From Saccharomycopsis phalli (Eukaryota; Ascomycota; Saccharomycetes; Ascoideales; Saccharomycopsidaceae), in the NCBI GenBank assembly GCA_020342235.1, contig CP073212.1, positions 806,001 through 870,000 on the forward strand: a stretch of 64,000 nt of DNA. The letters are read 5' to 3'. The stretch's first letter is position 1; every line of letters begins with the position of its first letter. Shown piece after piece: positions 53,061-64,000 of this stretch. The translations under genes were made by a program, and so were the position numbers. Below the pieces are notes generated by a model. The model did no database searches. It was given only the letters and a program-made list of their open reading frames with translations, and was not told the origin of the DNA.

Positions 53061-54948
53061 GAAATGAGATGGTGAGATAAAATTGACTATTAAATAGGTG
53101 TAAATTGCAGTTGAGTGAGTTTAAATGAGATGCTCTTGAACAGCTGGGGTGATTTGATTCATAATTGACACGACATTTTGTATGAGACGTGGTTTATTAA
53201 TAATTAGGTGTAAATTCTGAATCAGGTATTGATCTAGTTTCAGATGTGAACTGCAACGGAGGTTTATTTGACCAAAGATGTAGTGGCTGGATGAATGTTG
53301 GTCTTTCCAGTATTTCTATTCCCAGTTTTAATAAGCACCTTTTTATAAGCACCTTTTTATAATCACCTTTTTATAATCACCTTTTTATAATCACCTCCCC
53401 CCAGTTGGCACTCATTTTGACCGTTATTTTGTTTAGTTACATACACTTTGGCCAGTTGGCAACGAATCCCTTTAATTTAATTAATATTTATCCAAGGCTA
53501 TAGCCATACTAGGCTCCCAGAGGAGACTTGTGCTTTACCGTCTATAACCAAGGACGGCTATGTAGTCGTCGAAAGAAAACTCTGCAACAGAGAAAAACTT
53601 TCAACCAGATCTTGTAAATATGTAGATAATGAGCATTGTATGGGCAATGAGCTTCGCCTAGATCTTTAGAGATGGCTTTAGCCACCCCTCCCAAGGTACT
53701 AACTCGGTAGCCACGAATCAATTGTTTCAATAATACAATACTATACATAGCATTTTAAAGTTAATCAGTATAAACTGTTTATTTATTTTTGAATCCATTT
53801 CAACTAGTCATTTCTCATCACGTCCAGCACAGCATTGTACAACCTTGGCTTGTTTTCGCATGGCATATGTATCAAATTGGGATATACATCATCCGTCCTT
53901 TTACACCAGCAAGCCAAACAATACTCAATGACAAACTGCCCAATGTCCAGTTTGGATAATGACACAGTTGGCTGAATTCACATGACGGTATTCACAACAT
54001 GATATACCCTGTAGGTCACGAGTCAATTGGTCCCGGGCTTATTCATACCCCTGCCATGTGGTTTCGGAAGGATGGAGATTTCTTGGAAACATCCATACTA
54101 GTTGGATCTGATATTGTAAACCTGGTCAATTGAGCTTTCCACGAAACAAGACAAAAGATAAAAGATAAAAGACAAAAGATAAAAGATAAAAGACAAAAGA
54201 TAAAAGATAAAAGATAAAAGATAAAAGATAAAAGATAAAAGACTGATTCAAATGGTGTATGAATATGATCCGTCCATGTACTGGTGCATGGGAGGTGAAA
54301 TTTCACTCTAGTGTCAAATCGAGTCTGCTGATTGACATGGGGTGTATAAATTAATGGAGTGTATAAATTAATGGAGTGTATAAATTAATGGAGTGTATAA
54401 ATTAATGGAGTGTATAGATTAATGTATTGGTGAATTAAGATGTGGAGTGAATATATGTATGAATCATGTATGAGGAAGAGGAGTAAAGAACGGAGTAAAC
54501 GGAGTAGAGAACGGAGTAAACGGAGTAGAGAACGGAGTAAACGGAGTAGAGAACGGAGTAAATAATTGCAGTAAACAATCCATGAACAATCAAATAGATA
54601 CAATCCATAGATACAATCCATAGATACAATCCATGAACAATACATAAACAATACATGTATAATCCAATATACGTACATTATTAAATACATCAACATTTCA
54701 TAATCCAATACGTAAATTTCTAAATACATCAATATTTCATAATCCAATACGTACATTTCTAAATACATCAACATTTCATAATCCAATACTTACATTTCTA
54801 AATACATCAACATTTCATAATCCAATATTTACATTTCTAAATACATCAACATTTCATCATCCAATACGTACATTTCATAGACCCATTTCATAGACCCACT
54901 ACACCGACCCACTACACCGTACGCAATACATGATCAATACATTAACAC
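53061..54948. other. Intergenic region CDC10-GAPDH, repeat-rich
   Basis: No gene is supported. It contains (aatcacctttttat)5 at 53330-53395, an R1 copy at 53485-53710, (gataaaa)n at 54150-54240, (ggagtgtataaattaat)5 at 54335-54425, (acggagtaaacggagtagag)4 at 54480-54560, and about five 39-bp units (catttctaaatacatcaac core) at 54660-54880. Confidence 0.85.
53485..53710 (+). repeat. R1 dispersed repeat
   Basis: One of the best plus-orientation copies: head ctatagccatactaggctcc, hairpin ccgtctataaccaaggacgg, then gtagtcgtcgaaagaaaact and tail gggcaatgagcttcgcctag. Confidence 0.85.
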
Positions 54949-55986
<1,038 letters not shown>

Positions 55987-55987
55987 C

Positions 55988-55998
55988 TATTTATACAC
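55988..55998 (-). promoter_or_regulatory. TATA box of the GAPDH gene
   Basis: TGTATAAATAG on the minus strand, 47-57 bp upstream of the ATG. It is followed by a (gt)n/T-rich leader. A GC-rich upstream block (55975-56080) may hold activator sites. Confidence 0.65.
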
Positions 55999-56080
55999 GC
56001 TCGCGGGTCACGCAGCCCGGACCAGGGGCATCACCTTACAACAAGCGTCGTTTGACGGCAAATTTTTCTGAACCGGCCTG

Positions 56081-58011
56081 TACCATTGGGTCATCAGGTG
56101 AGGAACATCGGCTGATGCGTCTTGACAGGCTGTGTACAGCTGGCCTTGGTGTATATGGAATATATAGGGTGTTTAATTATTTTGGTAATTTCAGGATTTT
56201 ATGATTTTATGATTTTCAGGATTATATGATTTATGTGTTTGCCATTTGGCAATTGCAGTTTGCAATTTTCGTATTGCCTGATGGCACCAGGTGATTATTA
56301 ATCGTGTCCATCACTGGAATACAAGTGCATGTATATCTGGTGATTCACATAGGATTGGTATTAGTAGTGATTGATATAATAGAGGTTGATATAATAGAGA
56401 TTGATATAATAGAGATTGATATAATAGAGGTTGGTATAATAGAGGATAGATTGGAGGACTTTAGATTAGATGGAAGGTGAGGTGATGTGGAAGGTATGGT
56501 ACTATTGGTGATATGAATATCAATTGAATGTACTGGTAATTGTAGTGTACGAATCAATTGAATGTACTGGTAATTGTAGTGTACGAATCAATTGAAGTAT
56601 GAATCAATTGAAGTACGAATCAATTGAGTGTACTAATCAATTGAATGTACTGAGCAATTGAATGTACTGAGCAATTGCAATGTATCATATGAGATGATCA
56701 ATTGCAATATATATTGACACGAGATGATCAATTGCAATATATTACTGAATAAAAATCAATGGCAATATATTATTGATGAAAATCAATGGCAATATATTAT
56801 TGAATAAAAATCAACGTCAATATATCATTGGCGTGTATATCAATTGCAATATATTACTGACACGAGATAATCAATCGCAATATATCATTGGTGTACATCA
56901 ATTGCATTATATTGGTGTATATCAATTGCATTATATTGGTGTACATCAATTGCAATATTGTCATGGCAATACCTTTGATCGTCCTATCATGACAATACTC
57001 CATTACTTTTGGAAACCAATTGCCATCTCTCATTCGCATAAAACGTCCTATCCAAATAATTCAGCCAATGATCAACAGCCAACATTGAGTTTCGGCACGG
57101 TTTCCGTTTCCGTCTATTCACATGGTGACATGTAACTGTATAATTCACGACCCGGAGATGCGGCATGATCACGTTACCTTGTAGTGTCGCAGTTGGTATT
57201 CAGTATGATGGATATTTATATTTATAAATGTATATTCATGTATTCAATAGCTTATTGTGATTGTGATATATTCATGGTATGGACATGTTCATGGTATATA
57301 GACGGCCGTTGGCAGCCATTTGGCAAGATCAAATTGCAAAAGATGGACAAATCCCATGATCATTGATATTGCCATTGGATGTCCATTGATATTGCAATCG
57401 ACACAATCAGACTCATCATATCGAATACCTTTACTTGAACAAGCAACCTGGCTGACGCCTAACTACTGCGAATCGACAAATGACCAATTGAGTAAAATCC
57501 TAGTTGCAATCTGAGTGCTAATATGGTTTCAGCAATGCTTCAGTGTTTCTTGCGTACTGTCGAATAACCGTTTAAAGACAATATAGTTGGATGTGGAATG
57601 AAATTATTGTGGTCTTAAGAAAAGTCTTTGAATCTCAGTTATGATACAGTCTTTAGATCTAATCTATCCAGATACAATCTCAAGTCTTTAGATATAATCT
57701 CAAGTCTTTAAATATAATCTCAAGTCTTTAGATACAATCTCAAGTCTTCAGATACAATCACACACAGTATTGGAATAATCCCACCAGACTAATACTAAAT
57801 ATTCACCATTCCAGGAAAACCAAAGACCCACACCAATGGCTAGCGAAATCAGTTGGCAGTACCAAATGTCATTCTACAACCACCAAGGTAAGCATCTTAT
57901 ATTGTATATTCATGAGTGCTCATCTTATTACACTGTATTCATGAGTTCTCATCTCAATAGCACATCTGTATACCTATTCTACTCATCTCCACCATCTCAT
58001 CATCCACATCG
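56081..58011. other. Intergenic region GAPDH-BRX1, repeat-rich
   Basis: No gene is supported. It contains (gattgatataatagag)n at 56370-56440, long runs of caattgaatgtactg / atcaattgcaatatat type from 56520 to 56970, and about six copies of caagtctttagatataatct at 57655-57755. Positions 57836-57890 carry a short Met-led frame that ends in a GTAAGC; see rejected items. Confidence 0.7.
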
Positions 58012-58836
58012 CTACTTAAAAACCTCCTCATTTGCAAGCGGATCCTTGGCCAATACATTGTCCCGCGCCTTAATCTTCCGACTCAACGCACTGTCCTGCC
58101 GGCTTTTCGCCTCCATCGCTTGTTGGTTCTTCAACTGCGCCCTCACAACATTCGGACTCACAAACTGCCGGTTCTCATAGATCTTTGGCCCGCAAAACGA
58201 CCCTTCCAACACCACAACCGGAGTAAGCACAAGTCGCGGCCCAATTTCCACCAAACTCATGTCGTCGCCCTCATTAATCTGGTAGTTCCGCACCCAGACC
58301 TTGCCGTCAACCACGGAAAACAGCATAACATGGTCGATAAACGGTTTCAGGCCCCGAGCCTGGGGTGGAACCCCAAACGACTGGGTGAGCATCTCCTTGG
58401 TCAATCGGAGATGTGGCTCGCTGTCAAACGCCTGGTCAAACGAGAGAATCGGTCTCGAGCCCCGGAGACAGTTGCCTGTGAAGTTGAGCTCCTCCAAAGT
58501 GCTCATGTTCTGGACAAAAAACTTCATGCTCGGCCCGTTTGGCGTCTTGGCAACCCACATGTAAAGATCCTGGTGCTTCTTGGTCTCGAAATACACAATG
58601 TTGTTGCAGTTGTACAACTCGGCCACCTCGTTCAAGTCAAACAAGTTCTTCTTGGACCCGATCTTGGCCTGGCGCTTCGAATGGGGAAGAAGAAGCGCCA
58701 AGTCGTTCACAACGTGCCGGTGGCGGTACGTGACTCCGCGCGACGTGATGAGCAACACTTTCTGGCGGTTGATGTGCTTTTCCTTGTCGGTTTTCTTGGT
58801 CGACTGCTTCGATAACGCCTTGTATACTGAACTCAT
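58012..58836 (-). CDS. BRX1: Ribosome biogenesis protein, Brix domain
   Basis: 274 aa. Nucleolar factor needed for early 60S subunit assembly. The Brix domain spans nearly the whole protein: LLITSRGVTYRHRHVVNDLA (about 29), ELYNCNNIVYFE, TPNGPSMKFFVQN, ELNFTGNCLRGSRPILSFDQ, SFGVPPQARGLKPFIDHV, VEIGPRLVLTPVV and SFCGPKIYENRQFVSPNVVR. The C terminus RENVLA-like KARDNVLAKDPLANEEVFK is typical. The start MSSVYKALSKQS matches the yeast Brx1 start. It is divergent from VPS72 across 1.3 kb. Confidence 0.95.
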   Translation of the reverse strand: MSSVYKALSKQSTKKTDKEKHINRQKVLLITSRGVTYRHRHVVNDLALLLPHSKRQAKIGSKKNLFDLNEVAELYNCNNIVYFETKKHQDLYMWVAKTPNGPSMKFFVQNMSTLEELNFTGNCLRGSRPILSFDQAFDSEPHLRLTKEMLTQSFGVPPQARGLKPFIDHVMLFSVVDGKVWVRNYQINEGDDMSLVEIGPRLVLTPVVVLEGSFCGPKIYENRQFVSPNVVRAQLKNQQAMEAKSRQDSALSRKIKARDNVLAKDPLANEEVFK

Positions 58837-60143
58837 GATGATGGCAAGGGGAAAATTTTTTTACATACCCATCTCGTCACGTGGTTATGTTGATGACTAA
58901 GCGAGTAGTCTGTCTAAGCATAGTTAATATTTTATTTAATATTTATTTATGTAAGGCTATAGCTAGGCTTCCAGAGGAGATTTGTACTTTACCGTCTATG
59001 ACCAAGGACGGTGCTGCTATGTAGTCGTCGAAAGAAAACTCTGCAACAGAGATGAACTTTGGACTGAAGCTTTGGACTGAATACGCTTCTATATACTATT
59101 TAAACTTCTATATACTATTTAAACTTCTATAGTCTAGAGCCATATCTAGCAGAAAGCAGAATTTCCGTTTAATCAATAGTGCCTGATGTCTGAGTGAGGA
59201 GACATTTGTCAAATAACCATGCCAGAGACAATATAGCTAAATACAACAATGGATAGTATTATTACAAGCCCCTATAAACTATAAAGTCCAACTTTTACTG
59301 TACAAAGACTGTATATATAACCAAATACCAGTTGGAATCATTGATATATTCACTTTCCACGGTTGACATACTACAATGGTAAATAGGAGCAAAGACTAGA
59401 AGGCCGAGACTTGGATGAATAATCTTAAAAAACATTGAATAAATATCCAGTCGTTATCATGGGCCCTGGGTCTTTTATAAAAGGCGCGGACTGTATTACA
59501 GTGGAATGGTTTATACTATGAGCTATAGACCATGAGCGAAGCTACTGTTGGAATCAATAGTCCAGCTACATCAATAGAACACTATAAATTTGGTTTCTCG
59601 TGGAAATAGCCTCTGGCGGCAAATACTACGACTCTGAAATGAAGATTCAAAATGCAAGAGAATTGCATTTACTTCTTTAATGTCGAGCTCTAGACTGAGT
59701 GGAGTCACCAATAAGTCAATGTCCAATACGTCATGTCCAATAATATATACGTCCAATTAAAAGTCTGCAGTATTAATCAATCCATTAAGTGGTTCCATAA
59801 GTGATTCAGCAAACGTACCCGATCCAGACACTTCCATATCTAGTATCACTCCAGTAAAGGCACACATGGACGTTTCAGACCATTGTGGTATTGATGTAGT
59901 TTTTAACAGTCCAGATACATAGCTTGGATACATAGCTTGGATACATAGCTTGGATATATAGCTTGGATATTACAACTAAATACAAGTTGGCAAATGGCTA
60001 AATATATTCACTCAACGACCAAAGACACTCTACACTTGAATAGACTTTAAAATTCCTTCTCCACTCCACTCTTTCTTCCACTCTCCCACATGTCACGTGT
60101 CACGTGACAGTATCCATTTCAATTTCAATTTCCTACCATCACT
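58837..60143. other. Intergenic region BRX1-VPS72
   Basis: No gene. It holds R1 at 58930-59060, a fragment of the R2 downstream segment at about 59215-59250 (ccagagacaatatagctaaa), a tandem ttaaacttctatatactat duplication near 59105, and four copies of acatagcttggat at 59920-59970. A CACGTGACAG site at 60100 lies near the VPS72 start. Confidence 0.65.
58930..59060 (+). repeat. R1 dispersed repeat, partial
   Basis: Head (aaggctatagctaggcttcc), hairpin ccgtctatgaccaaggacgg and cgtcgaaagaaaactctgc; the tail is missing. Confidence 0.8.
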
Positions 60144-62471
60144 ATGGAGAGTCTAATCGCGACAAGAAAACGCCGTGTAAATGCCGGATCGCGGCTCCGG
60201 TCGTTGATAAACGCCGAGGAGATTCTAAACTACAACGATGACGACGAAAACGTGGACTTGTTGTTCCAGGAAGGCGAGAGCGACGATGGCGAATTTGACG
60301 TCGATGCTGCGAGCGACGACGAGGTTCCAGGCAAGAAGCGGGTGCGGAAGACGGACTACAATTCAGACGAGATGTTCAGCGACTCGTCTGCGGGGTCGAG
60401 CTCGTCGGAGGACGAGGAGGAGGGCGAAAAAGAGTTGGCGAAGATCGAGAAGCAGAAACGCAAAAAGCAGCGGAAGATCGTGCCTGCGGTCCGGAAAAAG
60501 GCGGCCAAGGCGCCGCCGCGGGTGCGGAACACGATCCGGGCGGACTCGTTGCTTTCCGAGACGCGTCGGCAGTCTACAAGACTGTCGGCGGTGCAGAACA
60601 AAATCGAGTTGGTGAACCGGCTCAAGGAGTCCGAGAAGCGGCGAGAGCTCATGAAACCAAAGCCCCAGAAGCCTGCGCGGCAGATGACCCAGGAGGAACG
60701 GCTTCGGGAGGCGGTTAAGACGGAGAAACAGAACATTGAGTCGTTGACCCGGTTCCGCGAACAGGAGATTATCAAGAAGCAGAAACGCAGCCAGATGATG
60801 AACAAGCGGGTGGTTTTGGAGGATATGTTGCGGCTCGAGAGCCGGATCGAGTATGTTTCTGCTACTCAGGAGGCAGTCGAGTTAATGGTGCTTCGGGAAC
60901 GGGAACGGAAGAAGGAGCGGAGAGGGAGAAAAAGCGAGCGACAGAAGCAGAAGCAACGACAGAAGGAGGCGGAGGAGTTGGAGCGGTTAGTTGGGGAGGT
61001 TGTGGGAGTTTCTCCTAGTGTGGGGATGCAAAAAGGGATGCCAAAAGGTGGAATTGAGATGGAAAAGGAAATGCAAAAAGGTGGAATTGAGATGGAAAAG
61101 GAAATGCCAAAGAGTGAAAATAAATCCGTTGGTGTTGAATCAGAAATGGAAATGTTCAAGGGAGGGTTGAGAGGAGTGAGTGACAATTTAGGAATTGGGC
61201 AAGAGAGCAGTGTGAAAGTAGAAGAAAGTAGATTGGGTAATCAGAATGTCAAAGTTGAGCAAGATGAGGATGGAATGGTGGATCAAAATGGTGACATGAC
61301 TGGGGGAGAAAGTAATGAAAAGGAAAGTGAGAGTAAGAAGAGTAATGAGGAGATAAACAATATTAATGAAAAGAGTAATGTGGAGCATGAGAAGAGTCAA
61401 AAGAGTAATGAGAAGATTGACGAGGAGAATGAAAAGAGTAATGAAAATGAAAAGAGTAATGAGAGTGAAAAGAGTAATGAGAGTGAAAAGAGTAATGAGA
61501 GTGAAAAGAGTAATGAGAGTGAAAAGAGTAATGAGAAGATTAACAAGATTAATGAGGAGAATAATAATAATGAGGAGAATAATAAGAGTAATGAGAGTAA
61601 TAAGATTAACAAAGAGAATGGGAAAGTAGACGACATTCAAGGTGCAAACATAGATGACAATGATAAAATGGATATAGACACAGTCAATGACATGGATACA
61701 AAAGCGGGCCACGGAATTGAAATCAATGGCAAGAAAAGTACCAAAAGTCTAGGCAATGACCAAAACACGGCTGAAGAAACAAAACAAGCAGAAGAAGCAA
61801 AACAAGAAGTTGAAACAAAACAAGCAGAAGAAACAGAGGAAGCAGAGGAAGCAGAGGAAAACGAAACCGACACCCTGGAACCCGTATACGAAGGACCAGC
61901 CAGCAAAGTCGTCCGCAACTACGTCATGTTTGAAAACTTCAAGTCAAAATACGTCGACGCGAAAAACATCCGCAAAATGCTCTTTGGCATCGAGAAAATC
62001 TTGCCGGGACAGCGCAAGAACCAAAAGCTCCAGCGAATCGTCCACATCCTCAGCTCAGACAACATCACCTCGTACAAATCCGAGCTCTTCAAGTCGTACT
62101 TTGACCTCCAAAAGGACGGGTTTCTGGAATTGAAAAAGTTCCCGCGACTTGGTGAATGGGACAAGAACAGAAACTTGGACGACGACGATGATAAGGATAA
62201 GGACAAGGGCTTGGAGATCCACATCGAAACCCCTGCTCCTGCCTCGATATACTTGGGTAACGGGAACAAGAAGACGTGTTTCATTAGCGGCAAGACCGCA
62301 ATGTATTTTGAGCCCAAGTCCGGCATCCCGTATAGCAGCTCGGACGCTTATAAGATTATCGACAAGATTAAGCAGGGAGAGTACTCGTGGTGTGAGTTTG
62401 GCAACGGAGGGGCATATGTGAGTCACCGGTATCTGACGCGACATGCCAAGGGGGTTCCCGAAGGGTTTTAA
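60144..62471 (+). CDS. VPS72: SWR1-complex subunit Vps72/YL1
   Basis: 775 aa. Histone H2A.Z chaperone and subunit of the SWR1 chromatin remodeller. The N-terminal YL1 domain begins MESLIATRKRRVNAGSRLRS, continues with an acidic block (about 28-110: ENVDLLFQEGESDDGEFD and DSSAGSSSSEDEEEGE) that binds H2A.Z-H2B, and RRQSTRLSAVQNK (about 140; its CTG codon may be Ser). The middle (about 300-610) is low-complexity, Glu/Asn/Lys/Ser-rich, with a tandem repeat NEKSNESEKSNESEK at about 430-480. The C-terminal YL1_C domain (about 700-765) has CFISGKTAMYFEPKSGIPY and GGAYVSHRYLTRHAKGVP. Total length is close to S. cerevisiae Vps72 (795 aa), but the linker is unusual. Confidence 0.9.
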   Translation: MESLIATRKRRVNAGSRLRSLINAEEILNYNDDDENVDLLFQEGESDDGEFDVDAASDDEVPGKKRVRKTDYNSDEMFSDSSAGSSSSEDEEEGEKELAKIEKQKRKKQRKIVPAVRKKAAKAPPRVRNTIRADSLLSETRRQSTRLSAVQNKIELVNRLKESEKRRELMKPKPQKPARQMTQEERLREAVKTEKQNIESLTRFREQEIIKKQKRSQMMNKRVVLEDMLRLESRIEYVSATQEAVELMVLRERERKKERRGRKSERQKQKQRQKEAEELERLVGEVVGVSPSVGMQKGMPKGGIEMEKEMQKGGIEMEKEMPKSENKSVGVESEMEMFKGGLRGVSDNLGIGQESSVKVEESRLGNQNVKVEQDEDGMVDQNGDMTGGESNEKESESKKSNEEINNINEKSNVEHEKSQKSNEKIDEENEKSNENEKSNESEKSNESEKSNESEKSNESEKSNEKINKINEENNNNEENNKSNESNKINKENGKVDDIQGANIDDNDKMDIDTVNDMDTKAGHGIEINGKKSTKSLGNDQNTAEETKQAEEAKQEVETKQAEETEEAEEAEENETDTLEPVYEGPASKVVRNYVMFENFKSKYVDAKNIRKMLFGIEKILPGQRKNQKLQRIVHILSSDNITSYKSELFKSYFDLQKDGFLELKKFPRLGEWDKNRNLDDDDDKDKDKGLEIHIETPAPASIYLGNGNKKTCFISGKTAMYFEPKSGIPYSSSDAYKIIDKIKQGEYSWCEFGNGGAYVSHRYLTRHAKGVPEGF
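61395..61550 (+). repeat. Coding minisatellite in VPS72
   Basis: About seven 15-bp units close to gaaaagagtaatgagagt stay in frame and encode EKSNESEKSNE. Neighbouring aataataatgaggag runs are similar. It lies in the disordered linker, so length changes in multiples of three are likely tolerated. Confidence 0.85.
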
Positions 62472-63702
62472 AGAGAGTTGGAGTGTTTGATTGTTTGAGT
62501 GTTTAAAGATCTGAGGTCATTGATGGTCAGAGTGGCAGAATGAGGATTTATGCTTATTGACTCCATTTGCAGAGCATTGATTATCATTTGTCAAGGATTG
62601 GCTAGACTATTTGTTTTACAGAAATGAGATTCTTGGGTATAGTCAAGTGTATTTGGGTATTTACCATTTGTATGTAGTTACATATGCAGTGGTCAATAAG
62701 AGTGATGGTCAATAATTAGAGTAGTATTTAATAGTCGGAGTAATATTTAATAAACAGAATAATGGTCAATAATTAGAGTAGTAGTCAATATTGAGAGTGA
62801 TGGTCAATATTTAGAGTGATGGTCAAGAACTAGAGTAATATTCAATAGTTAGAGTAGTAGTCAATAATTAGGGTGATGATCAATAGTCAGATAATCATAT
62901 TGAATAGTCAATCTGACTATTGACTAGTCAATAATCAGAGTAATGATCAATAATCAGAGTAATGATCAATAATCAGAGGAGTAGTTAATAATCAGAGTGA
63001 TAAACGTGAGCTTTACCTCACCAATCCATTCTTATTCAACTTTTACAATGTACTTGACTAGACCATTTTATTTCTACGAAAATGTTCCTCTTTCCCAGTA
63101 TAAAAGACAAAGCATGACAAAAAACAAAGAAAATAGTTTCAAGGAGAGCAATAAAGATCTTCACAATCATCAGAGGTCATGTGAAAGTGTAGTGTTATTG
63201 TGGAGAGGAAATGGACTTGGCTGGATCATTTCCTGGGAGCCAAACAGACGGTACATATGTTTCAGGGTAACCCCTTTTCTTCTCATCTAGTAATAGTCAA
63301 TAATCAGTAAATAGCCAAGTAAATATTGGCCATTTCACCATCGTATCGTGGCTATTAAATCACAATGACTTGTTTTCCTACTACGTCATGTAATTGTCGT
63401 CTATAACATATTTATCCAGTACAATAAACCAATCTAATGTAGCTGTAGCTTTGAAATGGAATGTCAGTTGGCAGATTGTAGATGGATCAATCACAAGTTG
63501 ATGTGTTTTATACACAATATTCATGGCTTAGATTCACTCAATAGCCAGTGATTGGGAGCCTAGCGTAATGAATATTGTTTGACACTTTTAACATCACATA
63601 TCACATCACACATCAGATGTCATATTATCAGCATGTCACATCACATCACATTCGATATCATATATCACCATGTCACATCACATCACACACATCTTCACGT
63701 CT
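62472..63702. repeat. VPS72-SPP381 intergenic region, tandem repeats
   Basis: No gene is supported. From 62690 to 63000 there are about seventeen degenerate units like gtcaataattagagtaatg. Near 63553 there is an R1 head scrap (minus, gggagcctagcgtaatg). From 63595 to 63690 there are (catatcacatcaca)n units. Confidence 0.85.
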
Positions 63703-64000
63703 CTACAATTCTCTGACACCCTTTTTGACCCTCTCCAAACGAATATTCTCCCGCTCCTCAAACTCCTCCTGCTGCTTCTCAAGAACTTCCCTCTCCTGCT
63801 TTAACCGTCCCAACTCTCTTATCCGCCATTGCTTCTCCTCAAGAACCACATCCACATTATCCGTGTCGTCAATTCCCCCCAAATCTTCCTCGTTATTTTC
63901 CCGAAGAATCCGCTTTGCCTCGGCCTCTGACTTGATGATGTTTTCTATATACCCAATGGCTTGTTGCTTGGTGTTTTGTTGGACGGTCTTTGGTGCTGGG
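63703..64000 (-). CDS. SPP381: MFAP1/SPP381-like splicing factor, C-terminal part
   Basis: Partial gene; the start lies beyond the window. The last 99 residues are visible. They form a charged helical segment (AIGYIENIIKSEAEAKRILR, then DTDNVDVVLEEKQWRIREL and GRLKQEREVLEKQQEEFEE), ending RLERVKKGVREL. The block D-D-T-D-N..W..REL.R.K.ERE..EK matches the C-terminal region of MFAP1 / yeast Spp381, a component of the U4/U6.U5 tri-snRNP. The end is shorter than in animal MFAP1, as in yeast Spp381. Confidence 0.7.
   Translation of the reverse strand, partial: PAPKTVQQNTKQQAIGYIENIIKSEAEAKRILRENNEEDLGGIDDTDNVDVVLEEKQWRIRELGRLKQEREVLEKQQEEFEERENIRLERVKKGVREL

Noticed and set aside
57836-57890. Met-led frame MASEISWQYQMSFYNHQ followed by GTAAGC, a possible first exon
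   Set aside because: No branch site and acceptor leading to a second exon before BRX1, which occupies the other strand; no family match.

Overview
The window is a piece of nuclear genome from a budding yeast (Saccharomycotina). Host genes are compact and intron-free, with yeast-type TATA boxes, two Pol III tRNA genes and yeast LTR retrotransposons. Several lines point to the CUG-Ser clade. I found no in-frame CTG codon in the 645-codon mitochondrial Hsp70 gene. At three positions where two related copia elements can be aligned, CTG in one matches a Ser or Thr codon in the other. I do not assign a genus.

Positions 1-21,370 are a retrotransposon pile-up around two divergently oriented tRNA genes. 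From the left: a copia-type fragment (X, 1-2298), a broken copia-type element (Y, 2299-12424), and a young, whole-looking copia-type element (Z, 2794-8377) nested in Y with a CCGAT target duplication. Then come tRNA-Gly(CCC) on the minus strand, a cluster of solo LTRs partly nested in one another, a whole-looking Ty3/gypsy element (15794-21284, ACTAA duplication) and tRNA-Thr(AGU) on the plus strand. The duplications allow the insertions beside tRNA-Thr to be ordered in time.

From 21.4 to 64 kb lies an ordinary gene region: BYE1-like transcription factor (-), MRN1-like four-RRM protein (+), SSC1 mitochondrial Hsp70 (+), an SRP1/TIP1-type GPI wall protein (+), PRI2 primase large subunit (+), an unidentified mitochondrial protein (-), two small secreted proteins with a shared leader (+ and -), acyl-CoA oxidase POX1 (-), mitochondrial ribosomal bL32m (+), septin CDC10 (-), GAPDH (-), BRX1 (-), VPS72/YL1 (+) and the end of an MFAP1/SPP381-like splicing factor (-). 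These are independent housekeeping genes, not an operon.

Intergenic DNA is long (1-4 kb) and rich in minisatellites, LTR scraps, a short dispersed repeat (called R1 here, about ten copies, two of them forming inverted ~550 bp arms around SSC1) and a decayed gene family (R2, three copies).

The most unusual observation is the PRI2 homologue. It keeps the fold-defining motifs and the exact spacing of the iron-sulfur domain, yet all four [4Fe-4S] cysteine ligands are replaced (E320, Y401, L418, V458).
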